The notes under the pieces: generated by a model
What the model was told of the DNA's origin: nothing
What the model saw: only the letters and a program-made list of their open reading frames with translations
Database searches by the model: none
Position numbers and translations under genes: made by a program
Shown: in pieces, positions 30,930-42,616 of the stretch
Numbering within the stretch: the first letter of the stretch is position 1
Layout: each line of letters begins with the position of its first letter
Assembly (NCBI RefSeq): GCF_042477335.2
Contig: NC_091262.1
Coordinates: 14,776,001 to 14,840,000 of the forward strand
Direction of reading: 5' to 3'
Origin: Ovis canadensis
Taxonomy: Eukaryota > Chordata > Mammalia > Artiodactyla > Bovidae
DNA length: 64,000 bases

Positions 30930-31081
30930 GATACTACAGGAGACACTGGTTCAATTCCTGGGTCAGGAAGATCCACTGAAGAAGGGAAAGGCTACCCACT
31001 CCAGTATTCTGGCCTGGAGAATTCCATGGACTGCATGGGGTTGAAAAGAGTTGGACATGGCTGAGAGACTTTCACTTCACT
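30930..31081 (+). mobile_element. Bov-tA SINE, partial
   Basis: B-box region 'ctggttcaattcctgggtc' and Bov-A body ending 'gagagactttcacttcac'. The start of the head is lost. Confidence 0.88.
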
Positions 31082-31298
31082 TGCTACATGAAGTAAGTCA
31101 CAATTAGAAAATCATGGTAAAGACCCCAGGGTTTTAAAATAAAGCTAGGTCCTCTTTGGCAAACATTTCCCTTTCAGGAAGAGTTCTTCTCTTGTAATTG
31201 ACCTTAGATAGATATGACATCAAATGTCCATCCATTTTGAGTAGCCTTCCTCTACTAGGTGTTATCTGGACCACTGAACAATAAAGTTCCACCAAGTG

Positions 31299-31497
31299 AA
31301 TTGTGGCTCAGATGGTAAAATAGTCTGCCTGCAATGGAGGAGACCTGTGTTTGATCCCTGGGTCGAGAAGATCCCCTGGAGAAGGAAATGGCAACCTACT
31401 CCAGTGTTCTTGCCTGGAAAATCCCATGAGCAGAGGAGCCTGAGGGGCTACAGTCCATAGGGTCGCAAAGAGTCAGACATGATTGAGCAACTTCACT
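31299..31497 (+). mobile_element. Bov-tA SINE
   Basis: Head 'ttgtggctcagatggtaaaa', B-box 'tgtttgatccctgggtc' and a Bov-A body ending 'gattgagcaacttcac'. Confidence 0.92.
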
Positions 31498-31688
31498 ACT
31501 ATTATGTGGGTGGTCTACAGGACAAACAGTTCAAGTAGGCCATGAAAGTTTGTTAAGTTGCTTAATTAGCTGCCTCACACTCCCAGGAGGCCAATTCTTG
31601 ACGCACTGCCATCTCTTATTCAAATTTCACCTGTGGGCTTATGGAGATTTCATCATTACCAGTTGATTTGAGCCTCATACACAGCTGG

Positions 31689-31915
31689 GGCTTCCCAGGT
31701 GTCTCAGAGTTAAAGAATTCAACTGTAATGCAGAAGATGCAGATTTGATTCCTGGGTCAGAAAGATTTCCTGGAGAAGAAAATGGCAACCCACTTCCCTG
31801 GTAAGGATAAAATCTCCACTCCAGGATTCTTGCCCAGGAAATCACATGGGCAGAAAGAGCCTGGTTCATGAGGTCGCAAAAGAGTTAGGCACAACTTAGC
31901 AGCTAAACAACAAAT
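31689..31915 (+). mobile_element. Bov-tA SINE with internal insertion
   Basis: Head GGCTTCCCAGGTGTCTCAGA and Bov-A body, with about 26 extra bases after 'ggcaacccac' ('ttccctggtaaggataaaat' region). Duplication ATACACAGCTGG (31677-31688) and ATACACAGTTGG (31916-31927). Confidence 0.9.
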
Positions 31916-31927
31916 ATACACAGTTGG

Positions 31928-33460
31928 TCTGCATGAGACACTCTCACCGCCTAGAAATGATTGATCATTACAGTGTTTTATCTCTACTTCAGTGAGGCTT
32001 TAAAGGCTAGTGGGGAATAAATATTTCAGGGGAAAAGAAACTTGAGTGGTTCATTGAGTTGTTCCTCTTCTTAGATTGTCGATCACAGTGGCTAAGGGAC
32101 AGCTAGATGACTGGGGACTTATAAGGAACAACATGGATACATCAGTAACAAGATGGTTTGGTAGGAGGGTAGAACTCTCATAATGTGCCTACATTGCAAG
32201 CGTATCAGGGTCCCAGGTCAATGTCACCAGAGACTTCTGATACAGTATGTCAGTCAGTGTCCAATCAAGGGAAAAATCTGTTCAATAATTGGAACACAGA
32301 AAGTTTAAAGAACAATTAACTATATAGAGGACTGATGTAATGAGAGATTGGCTAATTGGAGGTAAAAAGAAGACTATAGAATACAAGGATAGTGGGTACA
32401 GAGAAGATCTCCTTAACCTGGGCTGAGGAACGGTCTGGGGGCTGAGATTCAGACTTTGTCAGAGATGGCATGGCCATGGTTCCCGGGAGAGCACAGAAGC
32501 TGCTATGGTGCCGTGACAATGGAAACTTCTGCTCTTCAGGAAAGGTGTCTCACCAGAGGCACAGCCTAATGGAGAGCGATGCTGATGTTAGCTGCTAGGC
32601 TGCCAACCACAAAGGACTGGAGAGACTGGAGAGTGCAGAAGCTGCCTGCAGGGCAGGAGCTGGCCAAGTCAGCACACGGGGGCCCTGTCCTCCCTAAACA
32701 TCTCTTCAGTACCCTCTCCTTTACTGACAAAGCTTAACATGCACCAGAAGGCAAAAAAAAAAAAAAAAAAAAAACTTTCTTAATTTAAAAAATATAAAAG
32801 GAAGAGAAAGAAAGAAAATCTAAAGGGTCCAGATCCATTGTCACAGAGCACGCAAAAGAGAGTAAATCTGGTGCTGAGAGGTAGTAACCCGATAACGAGC
32901 ACAGGAGAATCTGTCAACAACGGGGGAGCACAGCAACCCATTCTGCAGAAGTCTGTCTTCCTTTTTCCTCAGCCGCCCCAGTGCTTCCTCAGTGGACTCA
33001 TGGACAGTCAGCCAGCATGACAAGGGTGGTGGGTATGGACCCAACAACATGAAATTATCCTCACCAGAGCTCTCTGCTGTAACTAGTAACGAGTGCCTAA
33101 ACTGTCAACAGCAAAGAACAACTGAACAACTTTGAGCCCTGCAAAAAGGCAAAAGTTACCCCATGGCAATACAATATATTTGTCCTTTTCCATCATGGAG
33201 AGGAAAATGAATACTGGATTAGACACCTACTCTTGAAAGGAAATCAGAAATGCTTTATCCAAGGTTCAGTTTGAAAAATCACAGAAAAATATCTCTGATT
33301 ATCCTAATTCAGGTCACAAATCCATATCCTAGTGTAACTCTTGGGGACTATAAAATACCACGATTGGCTTTCATCATGTCTTGTGTCTGAGATGAACAGA
33401 ATAGGATCTTTATGAAAATGAAAGCTGTCATTCAAACCACATGGATAGAATCACAGAAGA
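31928..33460. other. unassigned; probable old repeats and an A-run
   Basis: The stretch 32270-32720 has the look of an old repeat body, but I cannot name it. A poly(A) run of about 20 lies at 32754-32774, followed by an AAGAAAGAAA region. Frames of 60-69 codons near 32840-33050 show no domain. Confidence 0.4.
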
Positions 33461-33550
33461 TGTGTCTGTTTGCTCTGGCTGCCATAACAAAGTACAGCAG
33501 AATGGCTGGCTTAAACAATAGAAATTTATTGTCTCATAGTTTTGGAGCCA

Positions 33551-34110
33551 TGCCATGAAATTAAAAGACGCTTATTCCTTGGAAGGAAAGTTATGACCAA
33601 CCTAGACAGCATATTAAAAAGCAGAGACATTACTTTGCCAACAAAAGTACGTCTAGTCAGGGCCATGGTTTTTCCAGTGGTCATGTATGGATGTGAGAGT
33701 TGGACTACAAAGAAAGCTGATGAAGATTTGATGCTTTTGAACTGTGGTGTTGGAGAAGACTCTTGAGAATCCCTTGGATTGCAAGGAGATCCAACCAGTC
33801 CATTCTAAAGGAGATCAGTCTTGGTTGGTTGTTCATTGGAGGGACTGATGTTGAAGCTGAAACTCCAATACTTTGGCCACCTGATGTGAAGAGCTGACTC
33901 TTTGGAAAAGACCCTGATGCTGGGAAAGACTGAAGGCAGGAGGAAAAGGGGACAACAGAGGATGATATGGCTGGATGATATCACCAAATCAATGGACATG
34001 GGTTTGGGTGGACTCCAAGAGTTGGTGATGGACAAGGAGGCCTGGCGTGCTGTGATTCACGGGGTTGCAAAGCGTCGGACACAACTGAGCAACTGAACTG
34101 GACTGAACCG
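33551..34110 (+). mobile_element. BovB 3' fragment inside MLT1
   Basis: From 'catgaaattaaaagacgctt' through the C-terminal domain codons (frames 33542-33766 and 33902-34096) to 'gagcaactgaactggactga'. Confidence 0.95.
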
Positions 34111-34291
34111 AAGACCTGTTTCTGTGCTTTGCAGATAGTCATTCTCTTACTGTGTTCTCACAAGGTCTTTCCTCCACGCATGTGCATTCTTAGCGTCTCT
34201 CTGTCTGAATTTCCTCTTCTTATGATAACAGCAGTCAAAATGGAATAGCGCCTCATTTTAAGTTAAACACCTCTTTGAAAAGGCTTTATCA

Positions 34292-34518
34292 TATGCATGT
34301 GTGCTCAGTTGTCTATGAAGGCATGTACAACTGACTCTCTGCAACCATTTGAATTGTAGCCTGTTCAGCTCCTCTGTCCATGGGATTTTCCAGGCAAGAA
34401 TATTGGAGTGGATTGCCATTTCCTCCTCCAAGGGATCTTCCTGACCCAGAGTTCGAATCTGTGTCTCCTGCATTACAGGTGGATTCTTTGCCACTGAGGC
34501 AGCAGGGAAGCCCTAATT
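34292..34518 (-). mobile_element. Bov-tA SINE inside MLT1
   Basis: Reverse-complement Bov-A body and tRNA head ('gccactgaggcagcagggaa'). The duplication AAAAGGCTTTATCA (34278-34291) and AAAAGGCCCTATCA (34519-34532) differs at two bases. Confidence 0.93.
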
Positions 34519-34884
34519 AAAAGGCCCTATCACTTAAGAAAATTTACATTTTGAGGTTCTAGGTGTTAGGGCTTCAACATATGAATGGTGGGTGTGGAGG
34601 GGGATGCAATTCAGCCCTTCAGCCCATAACAGAAAAGGAATGATTTCCCAAAGAGGGAAGAGTGTTATAAATTATTTGTAACCACTTGAACAATTATCTT
34701 GAACCAAGGTGGTAAGGGCACAACTTAGAAGCAAGGACAAGCAGAAGCTGAAATTCAAATGCCACTGGAGTTTGTCTCTTACCTACTTCTTTTGGTAGGC
34801 TGAGTCCAAAATTTTCTACTATTACTTACTTCATGTAGGTGTTACACTTAAAAGGTAGGCAACTTTACTTTTATTTTTATCTCT

Positions 34885-35339
34885 CTCCTTGCATTTTTAT
34901 TTATTTATTTTAATTTACTTTATTTTGATTGGAGGCCAATTACTTTATAATATTGTAGTGGTTTTTGCCATATGTTGACATGAATCAGCCATGGGCATAC
35001 ATGTATCCCCCATCCTGAACCCCCTTCCCACCTCTCTCCCCATCCCATCCCTCTGAGTCATCCCAGTGCACTGACTCTGAGTGCCCTGTTTCACACATCG
35101 AACTTGGTTTGATGATCTATTTCATATATGATAAATATCCATTTCATATATATATCATATATGATAATATACATGTTTCCATGATATTGTCTAAAATCAT
35201 CCCGCCCTTTTCTTCTCCCACAGAGTCCAAAAGTCTGTTCTTTACATCTGTGTCTCCTTTGCTGTCTCACATATAGGGTCATCATTACGATCTTTCTAAA
35301 TTCCATATATATGTGTTAATATACTGTATTGGTGTTTTT
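34885..35339 (-). mobile_element. L1 A (older host L1), 3' UTR part
   Basis: Reverse-complement ruminant L1 3' UTR: 'ttttgattggaggccaatta', 'acatgaatcagccatgggca', 'tcatcccagtgcactgactc', then 'atactgtattggtgttttt'. It resumes at 38372 after the younger L1 B. Confidence 0.9.
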
Positions 35340-35729
35340 CTTTTTTTTTTTTTTCCATTGAAATTTTTTTGTTGTTGTTGTGAATACAGTTTATTTATTT
35401 TTTTTACATTAATAATTATTTTATTACTTTTTTTTCCTTTGCCATTGCTTTAAAATCTTTAATTCTTACATGCATTCCCAAACATGAACCCCCCTCCCAC
35501 CTCCCTCCCCATAACATCTTTCTGGGTCATCCCCATGCACCAGCCCCAAGCATGCTGCATCCTGCGTCAGACATAGACTGGCGATTCAATTCACATGATA
35601 GTATACATGTTAGAATGTCATTCTCCCAAATCATCCCACCCTCTCCCTCTCCCTCTGAGTCCAAAAGTCCGTTATACACATCTGTGTCTCTTTCCCTGTC
35701 TTGCATACAGGGTCGTCATTGCCATCTTC

Positions 35730-37187
35730 CTAAATTCCATATATATGTGTTAGTATACTGTATTGGTGTTTTTCTTTCTGGCTTACTTCACTCTGTATAA
35801 TCGGCTCCAGTTTCATCCATCTCATCAGAACTGATTCAAATGAATTCTTTTTAATGGCTGAGTAATACTCCATTGTGTATATGTACCACAGCTTGCTTAT
35901 CCATTCATCTGCTGATGGACATCTAGGTTGTTTCCATGTCCTGGCTATTATAAACAGTGCTGCGATGAACATTGGGGTACATGTGTCTCTTTCCATTCTG
36001 GTTTCCTTGGTGTGTATGCCCAGCAGAGGGATTGCTGGGTCATAAGGTAGTTCTATTTGCAATTTTTTAAGAAATCTCCACACTGTTCTCCATAGTGGCT
36101 GTACTAGTTTGCATTCCCACCAACAGTGTAGGAGGGTTCCCTTTTCTCCACACCCTCTCCAGCATTTATTGCTTGCAGATTTTTGGATCGCAGCCATTCT
36201 GACTGGTGTGAAGTGGTACCTCATTGTGGTTTTGATTTGCATTTCTCTAATAATGAGTGATGTTGAGCATCTTTTCATGTGTTTGTTAGCCATCCGTATG
36301 TCTTCTTTGGAGAAATGTCTATTTAGTTCTTTGGCCCATTTTTTGATTGGGTCGTTTATTTTTCTGGAGTTGAGCTGCATAAGTTGCTTGTATATTTTTG
36401 AGATTAGTTGTTTGTCAGTTGCTTCATTTGCTATTATTTTCTCCCATTCAGAAGGCTGTCTTTTCACCTTGCTTATATTTTCCTTTGTTGTGCAGAAGCT
36501 TTTAATTTTAATTAGATCCCATTTGTTTATTTTTGCTTTTATTTCCAGAATTCTGGGAGGTGGATCATAGAGGATCCTGCTGTGATTTATGTCTGAGAGT
36601 GTTTTTCCTATGTTCTCCTCTAGGAGTTTTATAGTTTCTGATCTTACATTTAGATCTTTAATCCATTTTGAGTTTATTTTTGTGTGCGGTGTTAGAAAGT
36701 GATCTAGTTTCATTCTTTTACAAGTGGTTGACCAGTTTTCCCAGCACCACTTGTTAAAGAGATTGTCTTTACTCCATTGTATATTCTTGCCTCCTTTGTC
36801 AAAGATAAGGTGTCCATATGTGTGTGGATTTATCTCTGGGCTTTCTATTTTGTTCCATTGATCTATATGTCTGTCTTTGTGCCAGTACCATACTGTCTTG
36901 ATGACTGTGGCTTTGTAGTAGAGCCTGAAGTCAGGCAAGTTGATTCCTCCAGTTCCATTCTTCTTTCTCAAGATTGCTTTGGCTATTCGAGGTTTTTTGT
37001 ATTTCCATACAAATCGTGAAATTATTTGTTCTAGTTCTGTGAAAAATGTGGCTGGTAGCTTGATAGGGATTGCATTGAATTTGTAAATTGCTTTGGGTAG
37101 TATACTCATTTTCACTATATTGATTCTTCCGATCCATGAACATGGTATATTTCTCCATCTATTAGTGTCCTCTTTGATTTCTTTCAT
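35730..37187 (-). pseudogene. L1 B ORF2, C-terminal half
   Basis: A 485-codon frame from [20 protein letters not shown] to the ORF2 end. It includes the region after the reverse transcriptase ([16 protein letters not shown] near residue 35) and the Cys/His-rich segment [19 protein letters not shown] near 345. The characteristic C-terminus with [10 protein letters not shown] and [13 protein letters not shown] follows. In an active L1 this part contributes to RNA and template binding. It is open throughout but separated from the reverse transcriptase frame (37425-38300) by frameshift or stop changes around 37190-37425, and the 5' half is absent. This copy cannot make a complete ORF2 protein. 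Confidence 0.9.
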
Positions 37188-37424
37188 CAGTGTTTTATAG
37201 TTTTCTATATATAGGTCTTTAGTTTCATTAGGTAGATATATTCCTAAGTATTTTATTCTTTTCGTTGCAATGGTGAATGGAATTGTTTCCTTAATTTCTT
37301 TTTCTACTTTCTCATTATTCGTGTATAGGAATGCAAGGGATTTCTGTGTGTTGATTTTATATCCTGCAACTTTACTATATTCATTGATTAGCTCTAGTAA
37401 TTTTCTGGTGGAGTCTTTAGGGTT

Positions 37425-38300
37425 TTACATGTAGAGGATCATGTCATCTGCAAACAGTGAGAGTTTTACTTCTTCTTTTCCAATTTGGATTCCTTTTATT
37501 TCTTTTTCTGCTCTGATTGCTGTGGCCAAAACTTCCAGAACTATGTTGAATAGTAGCGGTGAAAGTGGACACCCTTGTCTTGTTCCTGACTTTAGGGGAA
37601 ATGCTTTCAATTTTTCACCATTGAGGATAATGTTTGCTGTGGGTTTGTCATAGACAGCTTTTATTATGTTGAGGTATGTTCCTTCTATTCCTGCTTTCTG
37701 GAGAGTTTTTATCATAAATGGATGTTGAATTTTGTCAAAGGCCTTCTCTGCATCTATTGAGATAATCATATGGTTTTTATTTTTCAATTTGTTAATGTGG
37801 TGAATTACATTGATTGATTTGCGGATATTGAAGAATCCTTGCATCCCTGGGATAAAGCCCACTTGGTCATGGTGTATGATCTTTTTAATGTGTTGTTGGA
37901 TTCTGATTGCTAGAATTTTGTTGAGGATTTTTGCATCTATGTTCATCAGAGATATTGGCCTGTAGTTTTCTTTTTTTGTGACATCTTTGTCAGGTTTTGG
38001 TATTAGGGTGATGGTGGCCTCATAGAATGAGTTTGGAAGTTTACCTTCCTCTGCAATTTTCTGGAAGAGTTTGAGGAGGATAGGTGTTAGCTCTTCTCGA
38101 AATTTTTGGTAGAATTCAGCTGTGAAGCCGTCTGGACCTGGGCTTTTGTTTGCTGGAAGATTTCTGATTACAGTATCAATTTCCGTGCTTGTGATGGGTC
38201 TGTTAAGATTTTCTATTTCTTCCTGGTTCAGTTTTGGAAAATTGTACTTTTCTAAGAATTTGTCCATTTCTTCCACGTTGTCCATTTTATTGGCATACAA
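37425..38300 (-). pseudogene. L1 B ORF2, reverse transcriptase core
   Basis: A 291-codon frame with the L1 reverse transcriptase core. [18 protein letters not shown] is near residue 50, [19 protein letters not shown] near 110, and motif [19 protein letters not shown] near 180. Motif B is [20 protein letters not shown] near 245 and motif C FADD near 285. All catalytic aspartates are present. A stop follows immediately after MILYM, truncating the protein just past motif C. The endonuclease domain upstream is missing because the element is 5'-truncated at 38371. Confidence 0.9.
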
Positions 38301-38473
38301 CTGCTGATAGTAGTCTCTTATGATCCTTTGTATTTCTGTGTTGTCTGTTGTGATCTCTCCATTTTCATTTCTATTGGTGTTTTCCTTTGACTTACTTCAC
38401 TCTGTATAATAAGTTCCAGTTTCATCCACCTCATTAGAACTGATTCAAATGTGTTCTTTTTAATAGCTGAGTC

Positions 38474-39031
38474 ATGGAATTAAAAGACGCTTACTTCTTG
38501 GAAGGAAAGTGTTATGACCAACCTAGATAGCATATTGAAAAGCAGAGACTTGACTTTGCCAACAAAGGTCCGTCTAGTCAAGGCTATGGTTTTTCCAGTG
38601 GTCATGTATGGATGTGAGAGTTGGACTGTGAAGAAAGCTGAGCGCTGAAGAATTGATGCTTTTGAACTGTGGTGTTGGAGAAGACTCTTGAGAGTCCCTT
38701 GGACTGCAAGGAGATCCAACTAGTGCATTCTGAAGGAGATCAGCCCTGGGTGTTCTTTGGAAGGAATGATGCTGAAGCTGAAACCAGTACTTTGGCCACC
38801 TCATGCAAGGAGTTGACTCATTGGAAAAGACCCTGATGCTGGGAGGGATTGGGGGCAGGAGGAGAAGGGGACGACAGAGAATGAGATGGCTGGATGGCAT
38901 CACTGACTCGATGGACATGAGTCTGAGTGAACTCCTGGAGTTGGTGATGGACAGGGAGGCCTGGCGTACTGCAGTTCATGGGGTCACAAAGAGTCGGACA
39001 TGACAGAGAGACTGAACTGATTGACTAACTG
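38474..39031 (+). mobile_element. BovB 3' fragment inside L1 A
   Basis: From 'catggaattaaaagacgctt' to 'gagactgaactgattgacta'. The C-terminal domain codons are readable (38803-39003, [19 protein letters not shown]). It splits the L1 A sequence 'ggctgagt...ccattgtgtat'. Confidence 0.95.
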
Positions 39032-39550
39032 AATCTTCCACTGTGTATATGTACCACAGCTTTCTTATCCATTCGCCTGCTGATGGACATCTAGGTTGCT
39101 TCCATGTCCTGGCTATTGTAAACAGTGCTGAGATGAACACAGGGGTACACGTGTCTCTTTCAATTCTGATTTCCTCAGTGTGTGTATGCCCAGCAGTGGG
39201 ATTGCTGGGTCATATGGCAGTTCTATTTCCAGGTTTTAAGGAATCTCTGCACTGTTCTCTGTAGTGGCTATACTAATTTGCACTCCCACCAACAGTGTAA
39301 AAGAGTTCCCTTTTCTCCACATCTTCTCCAGCATTTATTATTTGTAGACTTTTTGATAACAGCCATTCTGACTTGGCTGAGATGGTACCTCATTGTGGTT
39401 TTGATTTGCATAAGTCTGATAATGAGTGATGTTGAACATCTTTTCATGTGTTTGTTAGTCATCTGTATGTCTTCTTAAGAGAAATGTCTGTTTAGTTCTT
39501 TGGCCCATTTTTTGATTGGTTTGTTTATTTTTCTGGCATTGAGCTCCATG

Positions 39551-39809
39551 GAGAAGGCAATGGCACCTCACTCCAGTATTCTTGCCTGGAAAATCCCATG
39601 GATGGAGGAGCCTGGAAGGCTGCAGTCCATGGGGTCGCTGAGGGTTGAACATGACTGAGTGACTTCACATTCACTTTTCACTTTCATGCATTGGAGAAGG
39701 AAATGGCAACCCACTCCAGTGTTCTGACTGGGAGAATCCCAGGGATGGGGGAGCACGGTGGGCTGCCGTCTATGCAGTTGCACAGAGTCAGACACGACTG
39801 AATCAATTT

Positions 39810-39864
<55 letters not shown>
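39551..39864 (+). mobile_element. Bov-A2 SINE with expanded GCA tail
   Basis: Complete dimer with a tail grown into a GCA run. Perfect 15-bp duplication GCATTGAGCTCCATG at 39536-39550 and 39865-39879. Confidence 0.97.

Positions 39865-39866
<2 letters not shown>
39811..39866 (+). repeat. (GCA)18 trinucleotide repeat
   Basis: About 18 uninterrupted GCA units forming the tail of the Bov-A2. The poly-Ala and poly-Cys frames on the minus strand are by-products. Confidence 0.97.
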
Positions 39867-39868
<2 letters not shown>

Positions 39869-40299
39869 TGAGCTCCATGAGTTGCTTGTATGTTTTTGAG
39901 ATTAATTCTTTGTCCGTTGCTTTGTTTGCTAGTATCTCCCATTCTGAAGACTGTCTTTTCACCTTGCTTATCATTTCCTTCATTGTGCAAAAGGTTTTAA
40001 GTTTAATTAGGTCCCATTTGTTTATTTTTGCTTTTATTTACATTACTCTGGAAGGTGGGTCATAGAGGATCTTCTGTGATTTATGTCAGAGAGTGTTTTG
40101 CCTATGTTTTCCTCTAGTTTTATAGTTTCTGGTCTTATGTTTAGATCTTTAATCCATTTTGAGTTTATTTTTGTATATAGTCCTGGAAAATGTTTTTCTT
40201 TCATTCTTTTACACATGGTTGACCAGTTTTCCCAGCACGACTTGTTGAAGAGATTTTCTTTTCTCAATTGTATCCTTTGTCAAAGATAAGGTGTCTATA

Positions 40300-40680
40300 C
40301 TAACACATATATATGGAATTTAGAAAGATGGCAATGACGACCCTGTATGCAAGACAGGAAAAAAGACACAGATGTGTATAACGGACTTTTGGACTCAGAG
40401 TGAGAGGGAGAGGGTGGGATGATTTGGGAGAATGGCATTCTAACATGTATACTATCATGTAAGAATTGAATCGCCAGTCTGTGTCTGACGCAGGATACAG
40501 CATGCTTGGGGCTGGTGCATGGGGATGACCCAGAGAGATGTTATGGGGAGGGAAGTGGGAGGGGGGTTCATGTTTGGGAACGCATGTAAGAATTAAAGAT
40601 TTTAAAATTAAAAAAATCAAAAAACAATAAATAAATAAATAAATAAAATTAATAAAAATAGAAAAAACAAACAAACAAAT
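40300..40680 (+). mobile_element. L1 C: 3' tail inserted in inverse orientation
   Basis: Plus-strand L1 3' UTR ('catatatatggaatttagaa' to 'gaattaaagattttaaaatt') with an A-rich tail of AAATA and AAACA units. Duplication ATAAGGTGTCTATA (40286-40299) and ATAAGGTGTCCATA (40681-40694). Confidence 0.95.
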
Positions 40681-41965
40681 ATAAGGTGTCCATAGGTGTG
40701 TGGATTTATCTCTGGGCTTTCTACTTTGTTCCATTGATCTATATTTCTGTCTTTGTACCAGTACCATACTATCTTGATGACTGTAGCTTTGTAGCATAGT
40801 CTGAAGTCAGGCATGTTGATTCCTCCAGCTCCATTCTTCTTTCTCAAGCTTGCTTTGGCTATTTGAGGTGTTTTGTATTTCCATACAAATCGTGAAATTA
40901 TTTGTTCTAGTTCTCTGAAAAATATCTTTGGTAGCTTGATAGGGATTGCATTGAATCTATGGTTTGCTTTGGGCCGTATACTCATTTTCACTATATAGAT
41001 TCTTCTGATTCATGAACATGGTATATTTCTCTATTTATTTTGTCAACTTTGATTTTTTTCATCAGTGTTTTATAGTTTTCTATATATAGGTCTTTTGTTT
41101 CTTTAGGTAGATTTATTCCTAAATATTATTCTTTTTGTCTCAATGGTGAATGGGATTGTTTCCTTAATTTCTCTTTCTGTTTTCTCATTGTTAGTGTATA
41201 GGAATGCAAGGGATTTCTGTGTGTTGATTTTATATCCTGCAACTTTACTATATTCATTGATTAGCTCTAGTAATTTTCTGGTGGGGTCTTTAGGATTTTC
41301 GGTGTAGAGGATCATGTCATCTGCAAACAAGGAGAGTATTACTTCTTCTTTTCAAATCTGGATTCCTTTTATTTCTTTTTCTGTTCTGATTGCTGTGGCT
41401 AAAACTTCCAAAACTATGTTGGATAGTAGTTGTGAGAGTGGGCACCCTTGTCTTGTTCCTGATTTTAGGGGAAACGCTTTCAGTTTTTCATCACTGAGGA
41501 TGTTTGCTGTGGGTTTATCATATATGGCTTTTAATATGTTGAGGTATGTTCCTTCTATTCCTGCTTTCTGGAGGGTTTTTATCATAAATGGATGTTGAAT
41601 TTTGTCAAAGCCTTTCTCTTCATCTATTGAGATAATCACATGGTTTTTATCTTTCAATTTGTTAATGTGGTGCATCACATTGTTTAATTTGTGAATATTG
41701 AAGAATTCTTGCATCCCTGTGATAAAGCCCACTTGCTCATGATGTATGATCTCTTTAATATCTTTTTGGATTCTGTTTGCTAGAATTTTATTGAGGATTT
41801 TTGCATCTATGTTCATCAGTGATATTGGCCTGTAGCTTTCTTTTTTTGAGGCATCTTTCTCTGGTTTTGGTATTAGGGTGATGGTGGCCTCATAGAATGA
41901 GTTTGGAAGTTTACCTTTCTCTGCAATTTTCCGGAAGAGTCTGAGCAGGATAGATGTTAGATGTA

Positions 41966-42614
41966 GAGTTGTTTCTTTCCTTGTCCCTGGGTGAAATTTA
42001 TGGAAGATTCAATGACTTCTTTGGGTTCTTCTTAGATAAGAAGATATTCCTTGATCACTTTAGTTCCTCCAAAGCCTCAGTTTAAAGCTTAAAATGTCTG
42101 ATTCAAGGTAGTAATCAGAAATGTCAAACTTTATCATTGTGGCATAATCTCCTCTTCTTCCTCCAGCTTAGGTTTATTGTAGTGTAACCAACTGTATTGG
42201 AAAAGGGGGTGTGGTTTCCATCTTCTGTCTTCATCACCTTGAATTTCTACTGATCCTCCTTCTACTGTTCCTCATTCCCTCTTGCAAATATCAGTTTTCA
42301 CTTCACTCAAAAAAGATGAGCAGGGAATTCTTGCTTGACCAGTTATGAGATGACATAAGTGCTTCCTGAGAGATGTTGATTTTTTAAAAGAGATATCTCA
42401 GGGGTGTTTTACTGGATTGCCTTGAGACAACATCCACATCACCGAGTGTCTTGCCCTGTTGTTCCCCTGATACAGGCAAATACATATTTTGTGCTTGATT
42501 TTATTTTAGGTTCTGAGATTTTGCTCTGCTTTTGAGTTCCTACATATTGGTGGCTCTCTTGGGCAGGATCTAAGGTAGCGCCATCCCTGTTCTTTCTCAG
42601 GTGTGACTTGTCTC
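41966..42614. other. unassigned stretch
   Basis: No gene or repeat family recognised between the L1 stack and the next BovB scrap. Confidence 0.5.
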
Positions 42615-42616
42615 TC

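Larger units (their letters stand above)
33464..34635 (-). mobile_element. MLT1-like LTR, split by BovB and Bov-tA
   Basis: The left piece reads 'gctctggctgccataacaaa' and 'aacaatagaaatttattgtc'. The middle has 'gtctgaatttcctcttctta' and the right ends 'agggcttcaacatatgaatg' and 'gatgcaattcagccc'. This is the reverse complement of MLT1-type LTRs (a mammalian MaLR family). Two younger insertions account for most of its length. Confidence 0.8.
35340..38371 (-). mobile_element. L1 B, 5'-truncated, inserted in L1 A
   Basis: It starts on the left with its T-rich poly(A) tail and ends on the right within ORF2, about 3 kb long. The L1 A bases TATTGGTGTTTTT (35327-35339) recur as TATTGGTGTTTTC at 38372-38384, so they form the target duplication. 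It is younger than L1 A, since its frames are much longer. Confidence 0.93.
38372..41965 (-). mobile_element. L1 A (older host L1), ORF2 part
   Basis: It resumes at 'tattggtgttttcctttgac' and runs through ORF2 to the N-terminal side of the reverse transcriptase, ending near 41965 (5'-truncated). Recognisable frames are 41352-41816 (motifs A and B) and 41103-41330 (FADD). 40617-40991 covers the region after the reverse transcriptase. It hosts a BovB, a Bov-A2 and an L1 tail. Confidence 0.88.

Noticed and set aside
36109-36570. Hydrophobic plus-strand frames that look like membrane proteins (also 45686-46303, 50637-51107 and 51129-51461)
   Set aside because: They are antisense to L1 ORF2, ORF1 or the L1 5' UTR; lysine- and asparagine-rich coding sequence reads as hydrophobic on the other strand.
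35340-38371. L1 B as a potentially active element
   Set aside because: It is 5'-truncated, lacks ORF1 and the endonuclease, and its ORF2 is broken between motif C and the C-terminal half.
39684-39990. Proteins with poly-Ala or poly-Cys runs
   Set aside because: They are translations of the (GCA)n tail of a Bov-A2 on the minus strand.
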